This document shows positions 13,101-24,739 of a DNA stretch of 64,000 nucleotides, piece by piece (position 1 is the stretch's first letter; each line of letters begins with the position of its first letter). The notes beneath the pieces are model-generated. The model worked only from the letters and a program-made list of their open reading frames with translations. It searched no databases and was not told where the DNA came from. The stretch spans positions 5,265,869 to 5,329,868 of the forward strand of contig PTFA01000054.1 of the NCBI GenBank assembly GCA_003342895.1, in the 5' to 3' direction. Made by a program: the position numbers and the translations under genes. Origin of the DNA: Casuarius casuarius (lineage: Eukaryota; Chordata; Aves; Casuariiformes; Casuariidae).

Positions 13101-14440
13101 TTCCCATCATCATTTAATACCTTTACAAGAGATTTAAAGAGTATATATTCAGGCTGCAGTTGACCTGCTCTGCTGTGAACAGCTGACTACCATAGGCTAG
13201 ATTTTCACAGATCCTGAACTTTATTTTACTTTTCAGATACTACCTTGGTCAGTCATTACCTACTCAGTTTATGACTGCAAAAATGTTAATCAATTCTAAA
13301 TTCCAAAAATACTTGGTTAAAATACATATTAAAACCTCAGGCCATTTTGTGCACCTACAGTGTCAGTTACAATTTTTTTGAAAAATCTGCAGAAGATCTA
13401 CCCAGAAGGTAGTCCTGAATGTAGTCTGCTCAATGCATCAATGAAATGTTATACTTATTGCAATACGAATATATGTAAAAAATGAACACTGCTGCCATTG
13501 TCTTTATTCTTTTGCTCCACATATCAATTTTCTTAGCATTCTCTGAATAGCACTTTTGTATTCTGATTAATAATAAACTATAGTAAGTTGGATAGAATAT
13601 CTATATTTTTAGCTATAATGTATTTCTTAGCCACTTTAAAATGTTTCTTTTTGATTTAGGTGAGGCAGGACTCTCAGTTCTTCTTTCCATTTATGAACGT
13701 GGCTATGATTTATGTCCTTAATCAAGAAAGAATTTAAGTATGTGTGTAACTTCAAGCACACGTATAGAACCTATTATTATTTTCAAATTCTCGATCACTT
13801 AAAATGAGCTTGTTCATATGTTTTAAGGCATTCCGTCCTTTGCCTACAAGCTGCAGTCACACAAATTGGGACCTAATGCATGTCTTCTTTATCAAGGTAC
13901 TCCCACCCGTATCTTAGATACTTGTATTCCTCAGAGTTTTCTCTAATGCCCAGAGTTACGTGCCAAGGCCCTCCAAAGTGCATGGGGAAAGCCAGGAGTC
14001 CCACATGTCAAACTGAAAACCTCCACGTGGCGAGCAGGGCAACACCATGTAGGCATAGGTTAAGAGGTACAACGGGAGCAAGAAGCTGGTGCTCACCACT
14101 CCTAGCAAATTTGCTAACCAGCGGGCTGCTATCATACTTTCTCTCCGCCCAGCTCACAAAAACGCTTGCCACGTTCTGCACAGTATTTGAACTCAAGGCC
14201 AAGCCCCTGCCTCACCAGCTGGCTGCAGCACAGGGAACTCACCTAAGTGGGAGGCTAAGGCTGAACCTTGTTAAGCTGAGGAAGGGATGTAACAGTCCAT
14301 TAGCTTTCGGGATGAACCGTCAAACCACTCAGCTATAATGTTATATGAGCAGAACATACAGCCCTACTGTGGCAGAGGCTATTTTTTTTAAAATCTCCAT
14401 TTTCAAGAGGAGTGTGTTCAAATTAGGCTGGCTTGTTCGT
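10166..14440. other. Non-coding stretch; AT-rich, homeodomain-like words near 12.85 kb
   Basis: No gene is recognised. Chance frames of 120-152 codons at 10720-11082 (minus), 12369-12791 (minus) and 13880-14338 (plus) lack domains or splice context. At 12845-12920 several TAAT/ATTA words cluster ('ttaattatagtaattatt'), a composition often seen in conserved developmental enhancers but equally in plain AT-rich DNA. Confidence 0.6.
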
Positions 14441-14485
14441 TTACCATTTTGACACTTCTTTTCACCCATGCGCTAGATAAATTGG

Positions 14486-14545
14486 TTGTAGGACCTAGCA
14501 CCTAGTTGTACCATGACCGGGCTTAGGCAAGGCTAGGTGCTTAAT
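14486..14545. repeat. Short inverted repeat with a word shared with 23922-23942
   Basis: 'agcacctag' at 14497-14505 is repeated in reverse complement as 'ctaggtgct' at 14533-14541. The loop contains 'catgaccgggcttaggcaag', which recurs with one mismatch near 23923. This could be a scrap of an old repeat rich in 'aggcac/cctaa' words. The family is not identified. Confidence 0.3.
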
Positions 14546-14599
14546 TGTCAAGGCCAGGGAAAATGTAGGGTGCAAAGAGGTGAAATGATAAATGCCTAA

Positions 14600-16225
14600 A
14601 AGTTTGAATTTTCAATGAGCGAGCATTTGCAGGACAGTCTGGGCAGCTCTGGGGATGCAGGTCTCCCTGCAGATTTTTTAGATATCAATTCTGAGCATAC
14701 ATGCCTAAATCAGCTTAAATCTTTTATGAAACAATAGCAGATCACAGACTAAGATAATAGCAGAGCAATTATGTGGCTATTAGTTTTTTTTAGGCAGTCC
14801 CTTCACACACACATCTAGCCCATACAGCTGGGAGACAGCAAGTTATCAGAAGCCTCTGAAAGATTTTCCATAACTGAGAAAAGGTTGGCAAGGAACAGAG
14901 CAATGGATTGGTTACAGATGCTTGCCAATAGAGTCATTTCATAGCATTCCTGAGGGTAACCATGGAAAAGTAGGTTTAAGATAGGGCTAAAGTGTGTCCT
15001 GGATTTCTTTTCTTTTCTTTTTTTTTTTTTTTTCCATTCTTAATCAATCAAGAGATTCTTTCTTATACATGAATCTTTCTGTCTTACTGTCTTCTCATAA
15101 TCAACAAACAAAAGTGTAAAGATGTGCTAATTTTTCTCACTACAAGATGTTCCTACCCTACTCCAAAGTTTTATTTATAGTTTAAGCTTTTCATTTGCTG
15201 TATCTAGAGGCTAGCTATACTAGTATTTTACAACAAGAACACATCAAAATTGGGAAACTCTCAACTAAGAGCTGAGCTTTGCAGCACATATTAATGCATC
15301 TTGCTGTAAAGAATCATTCAGGATTTTACTGTGCCAGCCAGCAGAAACTCAGCAATCCTGTCATGGCAATTTTCAGCTATTCATCAACACGGTAATGCAC
15401 ACCCACACTTGGCATGGAAAATGTGGTGTGAAACAACAGCAGATGATGGATTATGATGATGGTAAATAACAATGATAATGGCTATTGATTTTTTTGGAGG
15501 GACCCTTCGCTGCATATTGTATATGTAAACAGTGACACAAACAGCTGGCGTTACTAGATATGGCGACTTCATATAAGGAAACTGGACATTTGTAAATCTT
15601 CCCATTCATGGATGTCAAAAAATCGACTCTTTCTCAAATGAATAGAGATTGATATATTTTGTATCGGTTTTCTTTCCTTTTTTGTTTGGAAATGGTGACA
15701 GTGCCATGAAATGGCATTCAGTAAAAAATTGGCAGAAGTGCTGATAATTTCAGTCATCAAAATGTTGTAACTATGATTTAGATACTAAATGGTGTGAGCC
15801 TAGATAAGATTCTGTGTCCTGTTTATCTTCTACTGCTCAAAAGGGAAGAAATTCCCACCTAGATTAGGGGAAGGCAGTTGTTTTATAAGAAATAACTGAC
15901 CTTTTCAGCCAGTTCAGATTCCTTTATTTTGAAAATTTGCATGCAGCTTGTATATAATGTGACCCAAATGTGCATCCAATAACATGTATAATCCGATACG
16001 TAGTAACAGTACTTAAAGCAGCATTCAAAGTCAACATGTGCTTGGTTAACATGCGCTCCAGATGACATAAAAATTGATTGCTGTTAAATGTGTGAAATTA
16101 AAATGAACACCAGTTTTGCTGGTTAGCTCCCAGACTCTCTAAGTTGTAACTTAAATGATGCTATTTGACTTCAGCAGGATTTCTTAAAATGAAGGTTGTG
16201 TGTAAAAGTTTGTAATATCAGAACT
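14600..16225. other. Non-coding stretch with a pyrimidine tract
   Basis: No gene is recognised. A T/C tract is at 15004-15033. Short GATGAT-type repetition occurs at about 15440-15480. Frames here are under 75 codons. Confidence 0.65.
15004..15033. repeat. (TTTTC)n / poly-T tract
   Basis: Two to three 'tttct/ttttc' units run into about 16 consecutive T residues. On the minus strand it reads as an A-rich tail, but no retroposon body was recognised beside it. Confidence 0.85.
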
Positions 16226-16227
16226 TC

Positions 16228-16350
16228 AGCAATAATGTAATATGTGGCATGTATCTTTTATCGCTTCCTCTTCCTGCTGCCTAATAATTAATTTGCATTA
16301 TTATTACTAATGCTATTTTAAACGCTGAGCAACTGCAGTCATTTCCATCC
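16228..16350. promoter_or_regulatory. Candidate regulatory element: homeodomain and POU octamer cluster
   Basis: A perfect octamer ATTTGCAT (16291-16298), the classic POU-factor site, is directly preceded by TAATTA (16285-16290), a homeodomain core, and followed by further ATTA/TTATTA words. Adjacent unique sequence is not low-complexity. This dense arrangement, 50-100 bp upstream of a CpG-bearing patch, is typical of deeply conserved developmental enhancers. What is seen is the motifs only; function is inference. Comparison with another bird or a mammal would decide it. Confidence 0.25.
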
Positions 16351-16403
16351 TGCCTATAAGTTATAGGTATAGATTTTCCCCACAGCATGTAATCTCTTTT
16401 TCA

Positions 16404-16750
16404 ATGCACTGGAGGTCAGTGCCAAACTGGGGCGAGATGCCTCCTCACTTGCATACTCCTGAGCGAGGTCAGAAGAGGGGTAGGAAGGGGGCTTTGACCC
16501 TGGCGAGCTTGAAGTCTTATTTGGCAGCAGAAAGGAGCTGCCAGCACTTACCCACCATACTGAAAGCGTGCTCAGCACGCAGAGGGGCAAAACCCAATCC
16601 AGCCAATCAACCAAAGAAAAAAGACGTGCAGCCACCCAAACTGCTAGCGCTGGCCCCAGAACCTTTGAAAACGTTGGCCTCTGCGGACAACAGCCAGACT
16701 TCCCGAGTTAAATGGAAAGCAAATATGTTGAAACGAACGCCGTATTCCCC
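16404..16750. promoter_or_regulatory. CpG-bearing GC-rich patch, possible regulatory element
   Basis: In a window otherwise almost free of CpG, this stretch contains well over a dozen CpG dinucleotides (for example 'ggcgagatg', 'gagcgaggtc', 'aacgaacgccg'). It also has an inverted repeat 'gcgtgctcagcacgc' (16566-16580) and a CCAAT word in 'ccagccaatcaacc' (about 16600). Retained CpGs in vertebrate DNA suggest low germ-line methylation or recent GC-biased conversion. A 154-codon plus-strand frame (16404-16868) and a 93-codon minus-strand frame overlap here. GC-rich DNA lengthens chance frames and neither peptide shows a domain, so I call no gene. A first exon or promoter of a non-coding transcript remains possible. 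Confidence 0.3.
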
Positions 16751-16869
16751 TACCTCCATGGGAGAACAAAGATATTTGACTACAGCTCTGCTGGTGGCTG
16801 ATTGCTTATATATTTTTATGGCTCTTTCAAAGTGCCTGGAATCTTTGATGTGTGATCATTTCCTCTGAG

Positions 16870-19800
16870 CGCTAGGAAAACTGCAAGCTTGTTTGTACTG
16901 CTGATTTCCAGCTACTACTTGTGTTGCGTTTCCTCACACTAGACAGAAACTCGCGTACTTTCAGAAAAGGGTCCACACCTGTATTTAAATTATTCCTTTG
17001 TGTTACCTATAATGACAAGGCGATTTTTTTTTTTAACTGAACTACTGCTTTATGTTTTCTGACATGAGGATATAATGGCATGATAAAAGGTACCTGTGAC
17101 TGTATATATTCCTGAGGGTTAGCTGAAATCTTCACAATTTTTTCTATGTATCTTGGAAGACAAAAACAAGCCAGAAAACAAAAAGCAGAGGCTAAGAGCT
17201 GCCTCATTTCAGTACTGGCTTTTAGCTGTCATCTGGGAGGAAAAATGCAATGGGAAAGAGGAGAGAGAGTAAGACAAGTAAAGAAATAAAAAAATCAAAG
17301 AAGCAAATAATCATCCCGCTTCCTGCCAAAGCCCACAGCCTTCCAATCTGGGAAATATGTAGGACTAAGAAACTGAGATTTCCCCCCTCATATTTAATTA
17401 GTTTGTCATATCACAAGATATAAAGCAGCTGTTTGGTAGGAAAATTGTCTTTTACTGTATCCGGAACAAGGCAATTATTATAGAAAGTGTGCATGAAAAT
17501 GCACATATGTGAGAGTTTGATGTGGATGGATCAAGTTTTAAAAAAATCATCTCTGAGCCTGACACAGAACCTCACACACACCGTTCTATGTGCGCCAGTA
17601 GTCCCTTTAAACCGAAAGGCTCCTATCTGAGTTAAACATGTGTTTAATTATTCGTTGTCAGTGATCTTATTTTCAAAAGCATAGAGAATTTTAAAAACTT
17701 TCACTAAGATGGTGGGAGCTACTGCAGCTTTGGGGAGTTTGAAAGCCAGCTGTTCTCTAAGTAGTAATATTTTTGTTCCCAATTTTACAACAGCCTTTTC
17801 TCACATTTTATTTAGCATGTGTAGTTAGACTGTTTATATGCCATATAAGACCATATTTTAAGCAAATACGGACTGAAATATTCTATAATAAATGTCTTCC
17901 TCTTTTGAAAGCTTTCACCATCAACAAGAGAACCTCAGACCAGGTCAGAGAGGTAAAAAGTTGTTTTGCCTACAGACCTTAATCATTATACTGCTTTCAT
18001 AAAACATCTGTATTGTCCCCATGTTTTCAAGCAAAGAGCTGACATTTTGTAGCAGGTTTCCTCCAGCGAGGGGGGAAAATTCTGCCAAGTGTCAGCTGAG
18101 TTGCAAAGCTTTGCGAGCAACAAGCCTTGGATTGCACGTGCTCAGCAGAGGCTTGTTAGGGGTTGGCAGCTAAATTTGCCAGCGATGCCTCCTGCAGTGA
18201 GGCCATGCCAGTGTTGGGCGCTCAGCAAAACAACCTTGCAATTGTTCCTAGTGGTAGCCAAGGCCGATTAATTTTGAGCAGGGAAAAAAAAAAAAAAAAG
18301 GCTTTTCAGGCCTCCTTACTAAGGGAGAGAGAAGTAGAAACCCACAAATTGCAACAAAGAGGGAAAGAAAGTGCTGCGAATGGGAGCGCCACGAAGGCAG
18401 ACTGGGGCAGGAAGGTGTGAGCTGCGACCAGGGTGGTAATTCTGCAGGGACAAAAGGAGGCTCTCCTCAAAGCTTTGGGTAAGGTCCCCAAATTCACAAA
18501 TTCATTATTTCCTTACTGCTCCCAAATAATTAGGGAAAATGCGTCAAGCGTCCTGGGATCTAGATCGTGATTGCTGCTGGTTCTGGTGCTGGTGCAAAGA
18601 GGAGAGGGCTGTGATTTTGCAGCTTATCTAAAGGACTTCAGCCTGCTGATGTAGGAGTCAAAATGATTCTTCGTGGTGAAGAATTTTTTTTTCTTTTTTT
18701 TTTCAATATGTATTTCTTGAAAGTCTAAGAGCAAGGCTGCCTTCAGAAACACAAAACAGCAATATGATTGCGTAATTGAAGATTATACCAGAGGATGCAT
18801 TCAAAGATGGAAAATTAAGATTTCATGTGAATAATCCTAACTGTGACAGTCTCTAACTTTCAGTGTCTTTGGAGCTTGAATCTTTTTTAGCACTGTTTTT
18901 GTGTGCCCAGGTATATGCATATTTGCAACCTGAAAACTTTAGGGAACTGCTTAGTAACTGCTACACAAACACTTTCCTTTACCCTTCTTTACCCACAGAA
19001 TCAAGTGACTGGGAAAGTCTACTTTCCTGTATGGTGCCTTGGGGAAATGCACACAATGAATGAACAGATTTTGTTTTCACAGTTAAATCATTCATAAAAT
19101 TAAAAGCAGAGTACTGCATTTTGCTTTGATGTATTTCAGTTGTTTCACATGGCTTTAAGTTCGAACATTTTTTTTTCTCTCTCTTTTTTGTTATTTTTAC
19201 CAATCTGCCTGCTGCTATTTCTCAGCTTGTGGCAGAGGAACTGAGACATGAACATATGCTCTGAAAGAGAGGCTCTTTCACATTTGGATTTCAGAGAGTT
19301 TTGTCGCTCCTTGAGCCCGGTAACCTCACAAATTAATTCCTTTTGCTTGCAGTGACATCTGTTGGTGAGGGCAGAGCTGATTAACTGCAGGGCTGGCTTC
19401 ACTGATGGAATCAGCCTACAAGCTGTTTTTAAGTGCAGCAGATGTTTCTTCTCTCTTCCCACCATTTTATTTCCAAGAGTGGAAATGTTTTTGAAGGAGT
19501 TGATATAAACCTTGTTCACACGGATAAATTAACTCCCTAAAGCTGGATATCTACTACTGCTCCTAGCTGAAGTGCCTAACTGACCACTGAGCTGGGGTTG
19601 TTAATCACTAAGTCCATAAACCTTTTTTGCATAGCCCCAAGATGCACTAAATAGATTGGTATAATGAAAACATATTTCTGGAAAGAAAAAATGAATCTCC
19701 TTGGTTAATGTAGGGTGTGCATGCCTGAGAATTGTCCCCTGCCTTGTTGTAGATCTCTGCACTGAGACAAACGAAAAGAATATGAAGAGAGTATTTTTTT
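16870..19800. other. Non-coding stretch, moderately GC between 18.05 and 18.65 kb
   Basis: No gene is recognised. The 18.05-18.65 kb part is richer in G and CpG than its surroundings and contains an A-run. T-rich tracts lie at 18685-18705 and 19168-19190. The minus frame at 19145-19519 (124 codons) has lysine-rich low-complexity content arising from A/T-rich DNA. Confidence 0.6.
18283..18299. repeat. A-run of 17
   Basis: A homopolymer tract within a purine-rich neighbourhood. The sequence upstream (18060-18280) is not recognisable as a processed transcript. Confidence 0.9.
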
Positions 19801-19813
19801 TCCAAATTTGAAT

Positions 19814-19874
19814 AATTTACTAAAGAATACCAAATTTACCAAAGAATAGAGAATTTACTAAACCAAAGAATATA
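19814..19874 (+). repeat. Three imperfect tandem copies of a ~16-bp AT-rich unit
   Basis: The unit 'aatttactaaagaata' (19814-19829) recurs as 'aatttaccaaagaata' (19833-19848), and again with a short 'aaacc' insertion at 19852-19874. This is a small local triplication, probably replication slippage. Confidence 0.8.
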
Positions 19875-19879
19875 GAATT

Positions 19880-22390
19880 ATCCTGAAAGCTCTCTTCATT
19901 TTTGCTTCATGGTTGAGTGTCTTCCATAACTTTCTCGCATCTCGTCTTTTGTTACTGCATGAGGGAAACAGGGTACATATTGCTTCCCCGTGAGTTTCAG
20001 ATTTACCAGTCACAACTGGTTATAATAGCCCATTAACTTTTCGATTCTGCAAGCAAAAGTGCACATATGAGCAAGTGCACAAGTTCTACATATGAAATTT
20101 CAGTTACAAAATCCAGGGTAAGATTGTCCTTTGTTTGTAATTAACAGAATGAAAAAAAGAAAACAAATAGTCTTTACTTTTGAGTCAAAACATCAAAACA
20201 TGAATTTCTGTTTTGCTTGGGCAAAAATAACATCACCTTTTCCAATTTCTGGGAATAAATATTTGTTCCACTTTGTATGCTCCTTTTTAAAGTTTCATTA
20301 TGGAAATATTTAGGCAAGAAATATCTGAATGTCTCTTCTAGGAATATGCTTTAGGTTCCTTTTGAAAGGAAAATAGTATATAGAAAACTTTCTTAATTTT
20401 GCTTACATATAGTAAGAAGAATTTCACAGATTAATAGGTTTGAGCAAACTAGACAGTATGTCACTTCATTTACTTTTGTTTTTGCAAAGTTCATTCTTAA
20501 TTTTTTTTTCGGGAGGAACATGTAGGGCGTAGCTGGATTTGTGAAATCATTCTGGAGAAATGTCACATTGCTGGATAGTTATCAAACTGGTAACATTGTG
20601 GTTTCATCAACATCAGAATAGATAAAAACAAATCAATAATGTATAACAAGACTATTTTAACTTAGTTCACTATTTGAAAGTAGAGCATGTCTAAGGATCT
20701 TACAGAGAAAGTTGACTTCCGTGGTGTTATATTCAAAGCCAGCAAGGAAATTTCATCATATATGCGTTTTCTTTATGTTCTTTTATTGTTTTCCGTAAAA
20801 TTTTAATGAGAAGCAATTTCTTGTTTCTGTGATTACACAATTAAGTGGGATAACGTGTATAGTTATTGCAGTCACGCACACAGATAAGTTCTGCAGTAGC
20901 CTCAGAACCGCCAGGTTGTGTTTCATAGTCTCCGGTCAGCTTTTATCTGAAATGGTCAGGGGGCAGCTCCTAAGCAACAATCTAGTATCTCTGGTGGCCC
21001 ACACCATACTACACTAAAAAATAAGGATTTCTCAGAGGGGGATAGTCAGCATCAGCTTGAGATTTCCCACGGTCTCAGGTCCATGACACTGAGCACAGTA
21101 CATCAGTCATGTCTGAACTCCCGTGCACGAAGAAGAGTGGCTGCACATGGGAAAGATGTGTACATTCCCTTTACCATGCGCATATGGCAAACTACTCTTG
21201 CTAAGAAATACAGCCAGAGCACTCAAAAGCAGCTGAGGTTTTTATAAGACTCCTCCATTGGCAGACCTTGCTACAAATGACTGATATATGCTTTAAGCAA
21301 AAGCCAAGAGCAGTGGGGCTGTAAAAGTCCATGCACTATTTCGAGAGGGGGCATGAAAAATGAGTAAAACTGAGCGCCTGTTATCAATTTGCCTTAATTT
21401 GCTATACAGAAGTTCACACTCCCACTGAAAAAGAACACAAATTTGAAAAATGTCCATATTTTCCTTCTAGAAGATTCTTCCTTAACGAAATAGCATAGAG
21501 GATTGCTCTGGCACTGTCTAATTTAAGTCTCAGTCCATTGGCAATTATTTGAGCTATAGAGTAATGCAATTGATTTAACTGTAAGTGCATTGGCTATAAT
21601 GACGACAAGGAAGTGAATGACTTCCTATTACTAATGAAATCAAAGTGTAAGTTCCCTTCCAGCGTAGACTGCGATAAGACATTGTATACCTGTTGGACAT
21701 GCAAGCTGGCAAGAAACAACATTGTGGTACCAAGACAAGACAGTGCTCCTTATTCAAGTATGTCCTATGGGTTCCTCTCTATTAAGCGAGCTGAGTCATT
21801 GACAACGACTTTGTGTATCCCTCCTAAAATTCGCAGTCAAAATATCTAACAGATGGTCAAACGTAGCAGTAAGAGCTGATCCATTCACTGAGAGAATGTA
21901 TTTATATAAATGGTCAGGTGTCTGAGTACCTATTGAATGGGTATTGACATTAATTTTCTTTAAGCAGCCATGGTTTCCAAGGGGAATAAAAAAGAACAAA
22001 AGTCATATAAGCATGTCAGTACAATGAAATAAAAATGACAGAATGCCCGATAACAAGCTTACCATCAATATGCATCATAGGCAATATTTTCAGTCATAAT
22101 ATTGTTGAGCATAAATTCTCATCTGGATACTTGAAATTGCTGTTGATTCTTTTAGTATGATCCTGTCCACAAGAAGACAGATGTCAAGAGATTCAGAGAA
22201 TTTCTTTTTATCAGTTTCTTGACTTTCAACTTATTTTAAATCGCATTAAGGTTAGAACCCAAGATTTGTTACCTTAATTTCTTTTTGTACAAGATGAAGG
22301 AGTACCTATTTCTAAAAAACTTGGAAACCTCCATTCAAGTTTTGATACAATGAATCAGGCCAAAGTTTTAAAATGATTTTGAAGTGGTAC
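19880..22390. other. Non-coding stretch, nothing recognised
   Basis: Unique AT-rich sequence. Reading frames are under 80 codons. No repeat family or RNA gene is recognised. Confidence 0.65.
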
Positions 22391-22395
22391 ATGTA

Positions 22396-22447
22396 GGTAT
22401 TATGTGGGATTTTCCAACATGCTTAAGCAGAATAGGTCCCTAAGATG
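22396..22447. repeat. Possible scrap of an ancient amniote repeat
   Basis: 'gggattttccaacatgctta' followed by 'ataggtccctaag' resembles the 'ggattttcaaangngcctaag...taggtgcctaa' class of old interspersed repeats of birds and reptiles. The similarity is weak and recalled from memory of the family, not computed. Confidence 0.25.
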
Positions 22448-22929
22448 TATATAAAGGTTCATATCTCTATGTGCTAATTTGTCTCAGGGGCGGTTGTCAT
22501 CGTTAGCCAAACTACTTGCTGCAAAAGAAAATAGGGGATAGTTGGCAGGAAATTTCACTGTGATTGTTCCAGGACTCTGAACCTTGTCCCTCCAAACCAG
22601 CATGTTGTGATTTTTTTCAGAGCGAATGTTTGGAAAAGGCTTGAGAGCAGTGAAGCTGCAGACAGGAGTATGTGGCTGGCCATGCTGCTTAATTGCATGT
22701 TTAGCACATCCGACATTTAACCTGTTTTTTACTGTTTTTGTATGGGGGTTTTTTGCTGCGCATCACTGTACATGGCATTGGTATCCTTTTAATATTAGGA
22801 AAAAAAATCAGAATAAGTCAATGGAATTTTTAAAAGGCCATGCAAAGGAATATAACTGCTGTTTCCTAAGCATTCGGAAGCCTGCCTTGGAACTGCATGA
22901 CTCCACTGTCTTTCTCGTTTACCCAGTAC

Positions 22930-23150
22930 GTGCCCTGTGGCTGAGGGAAATTGGGGTCCAATGCCTTTTTCAACGCAAGGGATCCCCCATGCTCTTGCAC
23001 TGAGACCTGAGGCCTCGGTGCGGCAGGTGGCCACTCCCCATCCCCGGCTGCGGCTGCAGCTGCAGCTCACGCTCTGCAGAAGAGCACCCAACCCGCTTGC
23101 AGGGGCTGCCAGGACGAGCGAGGCAGCCGGGGCTCCCCTGAGAAAAGGAG
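22930..23150. other. GC-rich patch with CTG/CAG-like repetition
   Basis: Locally high G+C with 'cggctgcggctgcagctgca', which includes the perfect 14-bp palindrome 'gctgcagctgcagc' (23053-23066), and several CpGs. Four overlapping frames on both strands pass through it, as expected for GC-rich DNA. No domain is recognised. It lies directly before a SINE-head-like segment. Confidence 0.5.
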
Positions 23151-23189
23151 AGCTCAGGGCTGATCAACATACGGTGTAATGCAAAATAC

Positions 23190-23272
23190 ACAAATGGTCC
23201 TAGAGGAGAGGTGAGGACGGAAGTTTCTGTTTCTTCCAGGTGAGTGCCCTAACTACTGGGCTAGTGAACCAG
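23190..23272 (-). repeat. MIR-type SINE head remnant, antisense
   Basis: The plus strand contains 'caggtgagtgccctaactac' followed by 'tgggctagtg'. Read on the minus strand this resembles the tRNA-derived head of MIR-class SINEs ('tagtggttaagagcac'). In amniote copies the plus-strand wording 'gtgagtgccctaaccactgggcta' is very characteristic. The remainder of the element is not distinguishable. Confidence 0.45.
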
Positions 23273-23350
23273 GCGCTCTCCACTATGCTGAATAGGAGTT
23301 TGGGTCTGCGAAGGGCACACAGCTTCAGGAGAGGTGGAGAGCCCTAACCT

Positions 23351-23359
23351 GGGGGGGGG
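23351..23359. repeat. G-run of 9
   Basis: A short homopolymer within a G-rich neighbourhood. Confidence 0.9.
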
Positions 23360-24164
23360 CTGGAGACAGGATTTCCCCAGAGCCAGGGAGGGCCTGCGCA
23401 AAGGCTCTTTGGGATATGTCCTCTTGGCACTTAGCTGTTGCACAGGATACTTCACCTCTCCTCAAGGACCTGCATTAATACCAGGCTCCTTTGAGGATGG
23501 TGGCTGGGATGCTCCAAAATCTGACTCTGTCACATAAGGATCCAGTTTCGGAGGTTTTTGGTGAACCGTCTTCTGCAGCATTTCCTCTTAGTGCAGACTT
23601 TCCCTCAATCAGCAACCCAATAGTTTGAAAACCTTTAGCTAAGTGCATAAATTTTTCACTCGCTGAAACTAATGCTGTAGTTGTCTCGGGAGTGAAGAAC
23701 CTGAAGTTAGCTGTTGCCTTCTGCAAACTGCAGTGCCCAGGTTCCTTTGCAAGCCCAGGCAATGTGTAAGCTCTGGTCTGTTCTGCGGGTAACACTGGCT
23801 CCTGTTTTCATAGTCAAAATATACAAAAGTAATCTAAGAACATGGGTGAGGCAGCCTCATGTGTGCTTTCCTTTCCGCTGCATCAGCCATTGCAGCAGAA
23901 TTCACAGTATATTATTTGCTCATGACCAGGCTTAGGCAAGAGCCAAGTGTCTGAGGTACTTTCCAAATACAACCGGGTAACATCAAATGGTGAAAAATGA
24001 ACCCAGAATCACTGGTGGGAGTTGTCAGCAATCTTGTTCCAAGAACTACCACCACCAGAAGTCTCAGAGTTGTGGGAGTCTTCTTTGAGCCATACTGTTA
24101 CCAGCTGCTTCGATTTGAACTTTTTTTCTATCATTTTTAGCTTCTCTTCTTAAGATCTTTTTAT

Positions 24165-24285
24165 GTTCATTTTGTTTTGTTTCTCCACTAAAAAGAAGAA
24201 ACAGAAATTGAGAAAATGAAAAATCATTGTTTTCCAATTTTCATTCCCTTTTTGGTGGAGAAAGGCAAAGTGTTCTTTTTTTATG
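24165..24285. repeat. Hairpin-forming inverted repeat, MITE-like
   Basis: 'tttctccactaaaaag' (24180-24195) pairs with 'ctttttggtggagaaa' (24248-24263) with a single G-T wobble over 16 positions. The pairing continues imperfectly inwards ('gaaattgagaaaat' against 'attttcattcc') and outwards ('gttcattttg' against 'caaagtgttc'). The arms are therefore around 40-60 bases with a short loop. A/T-rich sequence with 'ttttgacattttc' words follows to about 24330. This resembles a small non-autonomous DNA transposon or hairpin-type repeat. A microRNA-like precursor is a weaker alternative because the pairing is low-complexity. Confidence 0.5.
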
Positions 24286-24739
24286 AAACCTGAAAATGAT
24301 TTTGACATTTTCAAGATGCCTTGAAAGTAATCTTTCAATTCTGTGTTGTTTTAAGTAAGTTGGGTGTGACAGTTATTTCCAAAATTCAAGCTCAAACCCA
24401 CAAATTTCATGGATAAATATTATATGTATAAATATAAAAATTATATTGCATATTTTATGCCAGAAAGGGGGGAGGGGGTGTTACCCATTAAATGAAATGA
24501 GTTCGTGCTTATCTGGGTGTATTTTCCCCACATTACCTCCAGTAGGCCATATCGATACCAAAACATACAAGGAACAGAAGAGTCATGATTACATTTTTTT
24601 AGCATGGTAGATGATGCAGACAGATTTCTATCAGCTTAATGCTGCCACTTGCTAGAAAAGAATGAAAGGAAGAGTGCACTCCCTATGGATTCATAGGCTG
24701 CGGCTGTGCACTTTTATATAGAAAATAGTGTTGTTTTAG

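Noticed and set aside
13880..14338. 152-codon plus-strand frame
   Set aside because: No recognisable domain. A 64-codon minus frame overlaps it, and there is no splice or promoter context.
15430..15480. GATGAT/ATGATGG repetition as a possible snoRNA C-box context
   Set aside because: No matching D box and terminal stem at the proper spacing. It is better read as low-complexity sequence.
16404..16868. 154-codon plus-strand frame
   Set aside because: It lies in the CpG-rich patch, where stops are depleted. The peptide is unrecognisable and a 93-codon minus frame overlaps it.
18283..18299. A-run as the tail of a processed pseudogene
   Set aside because: No polyadenylation signal, target-site duplication or recognisable transcript body upstream.
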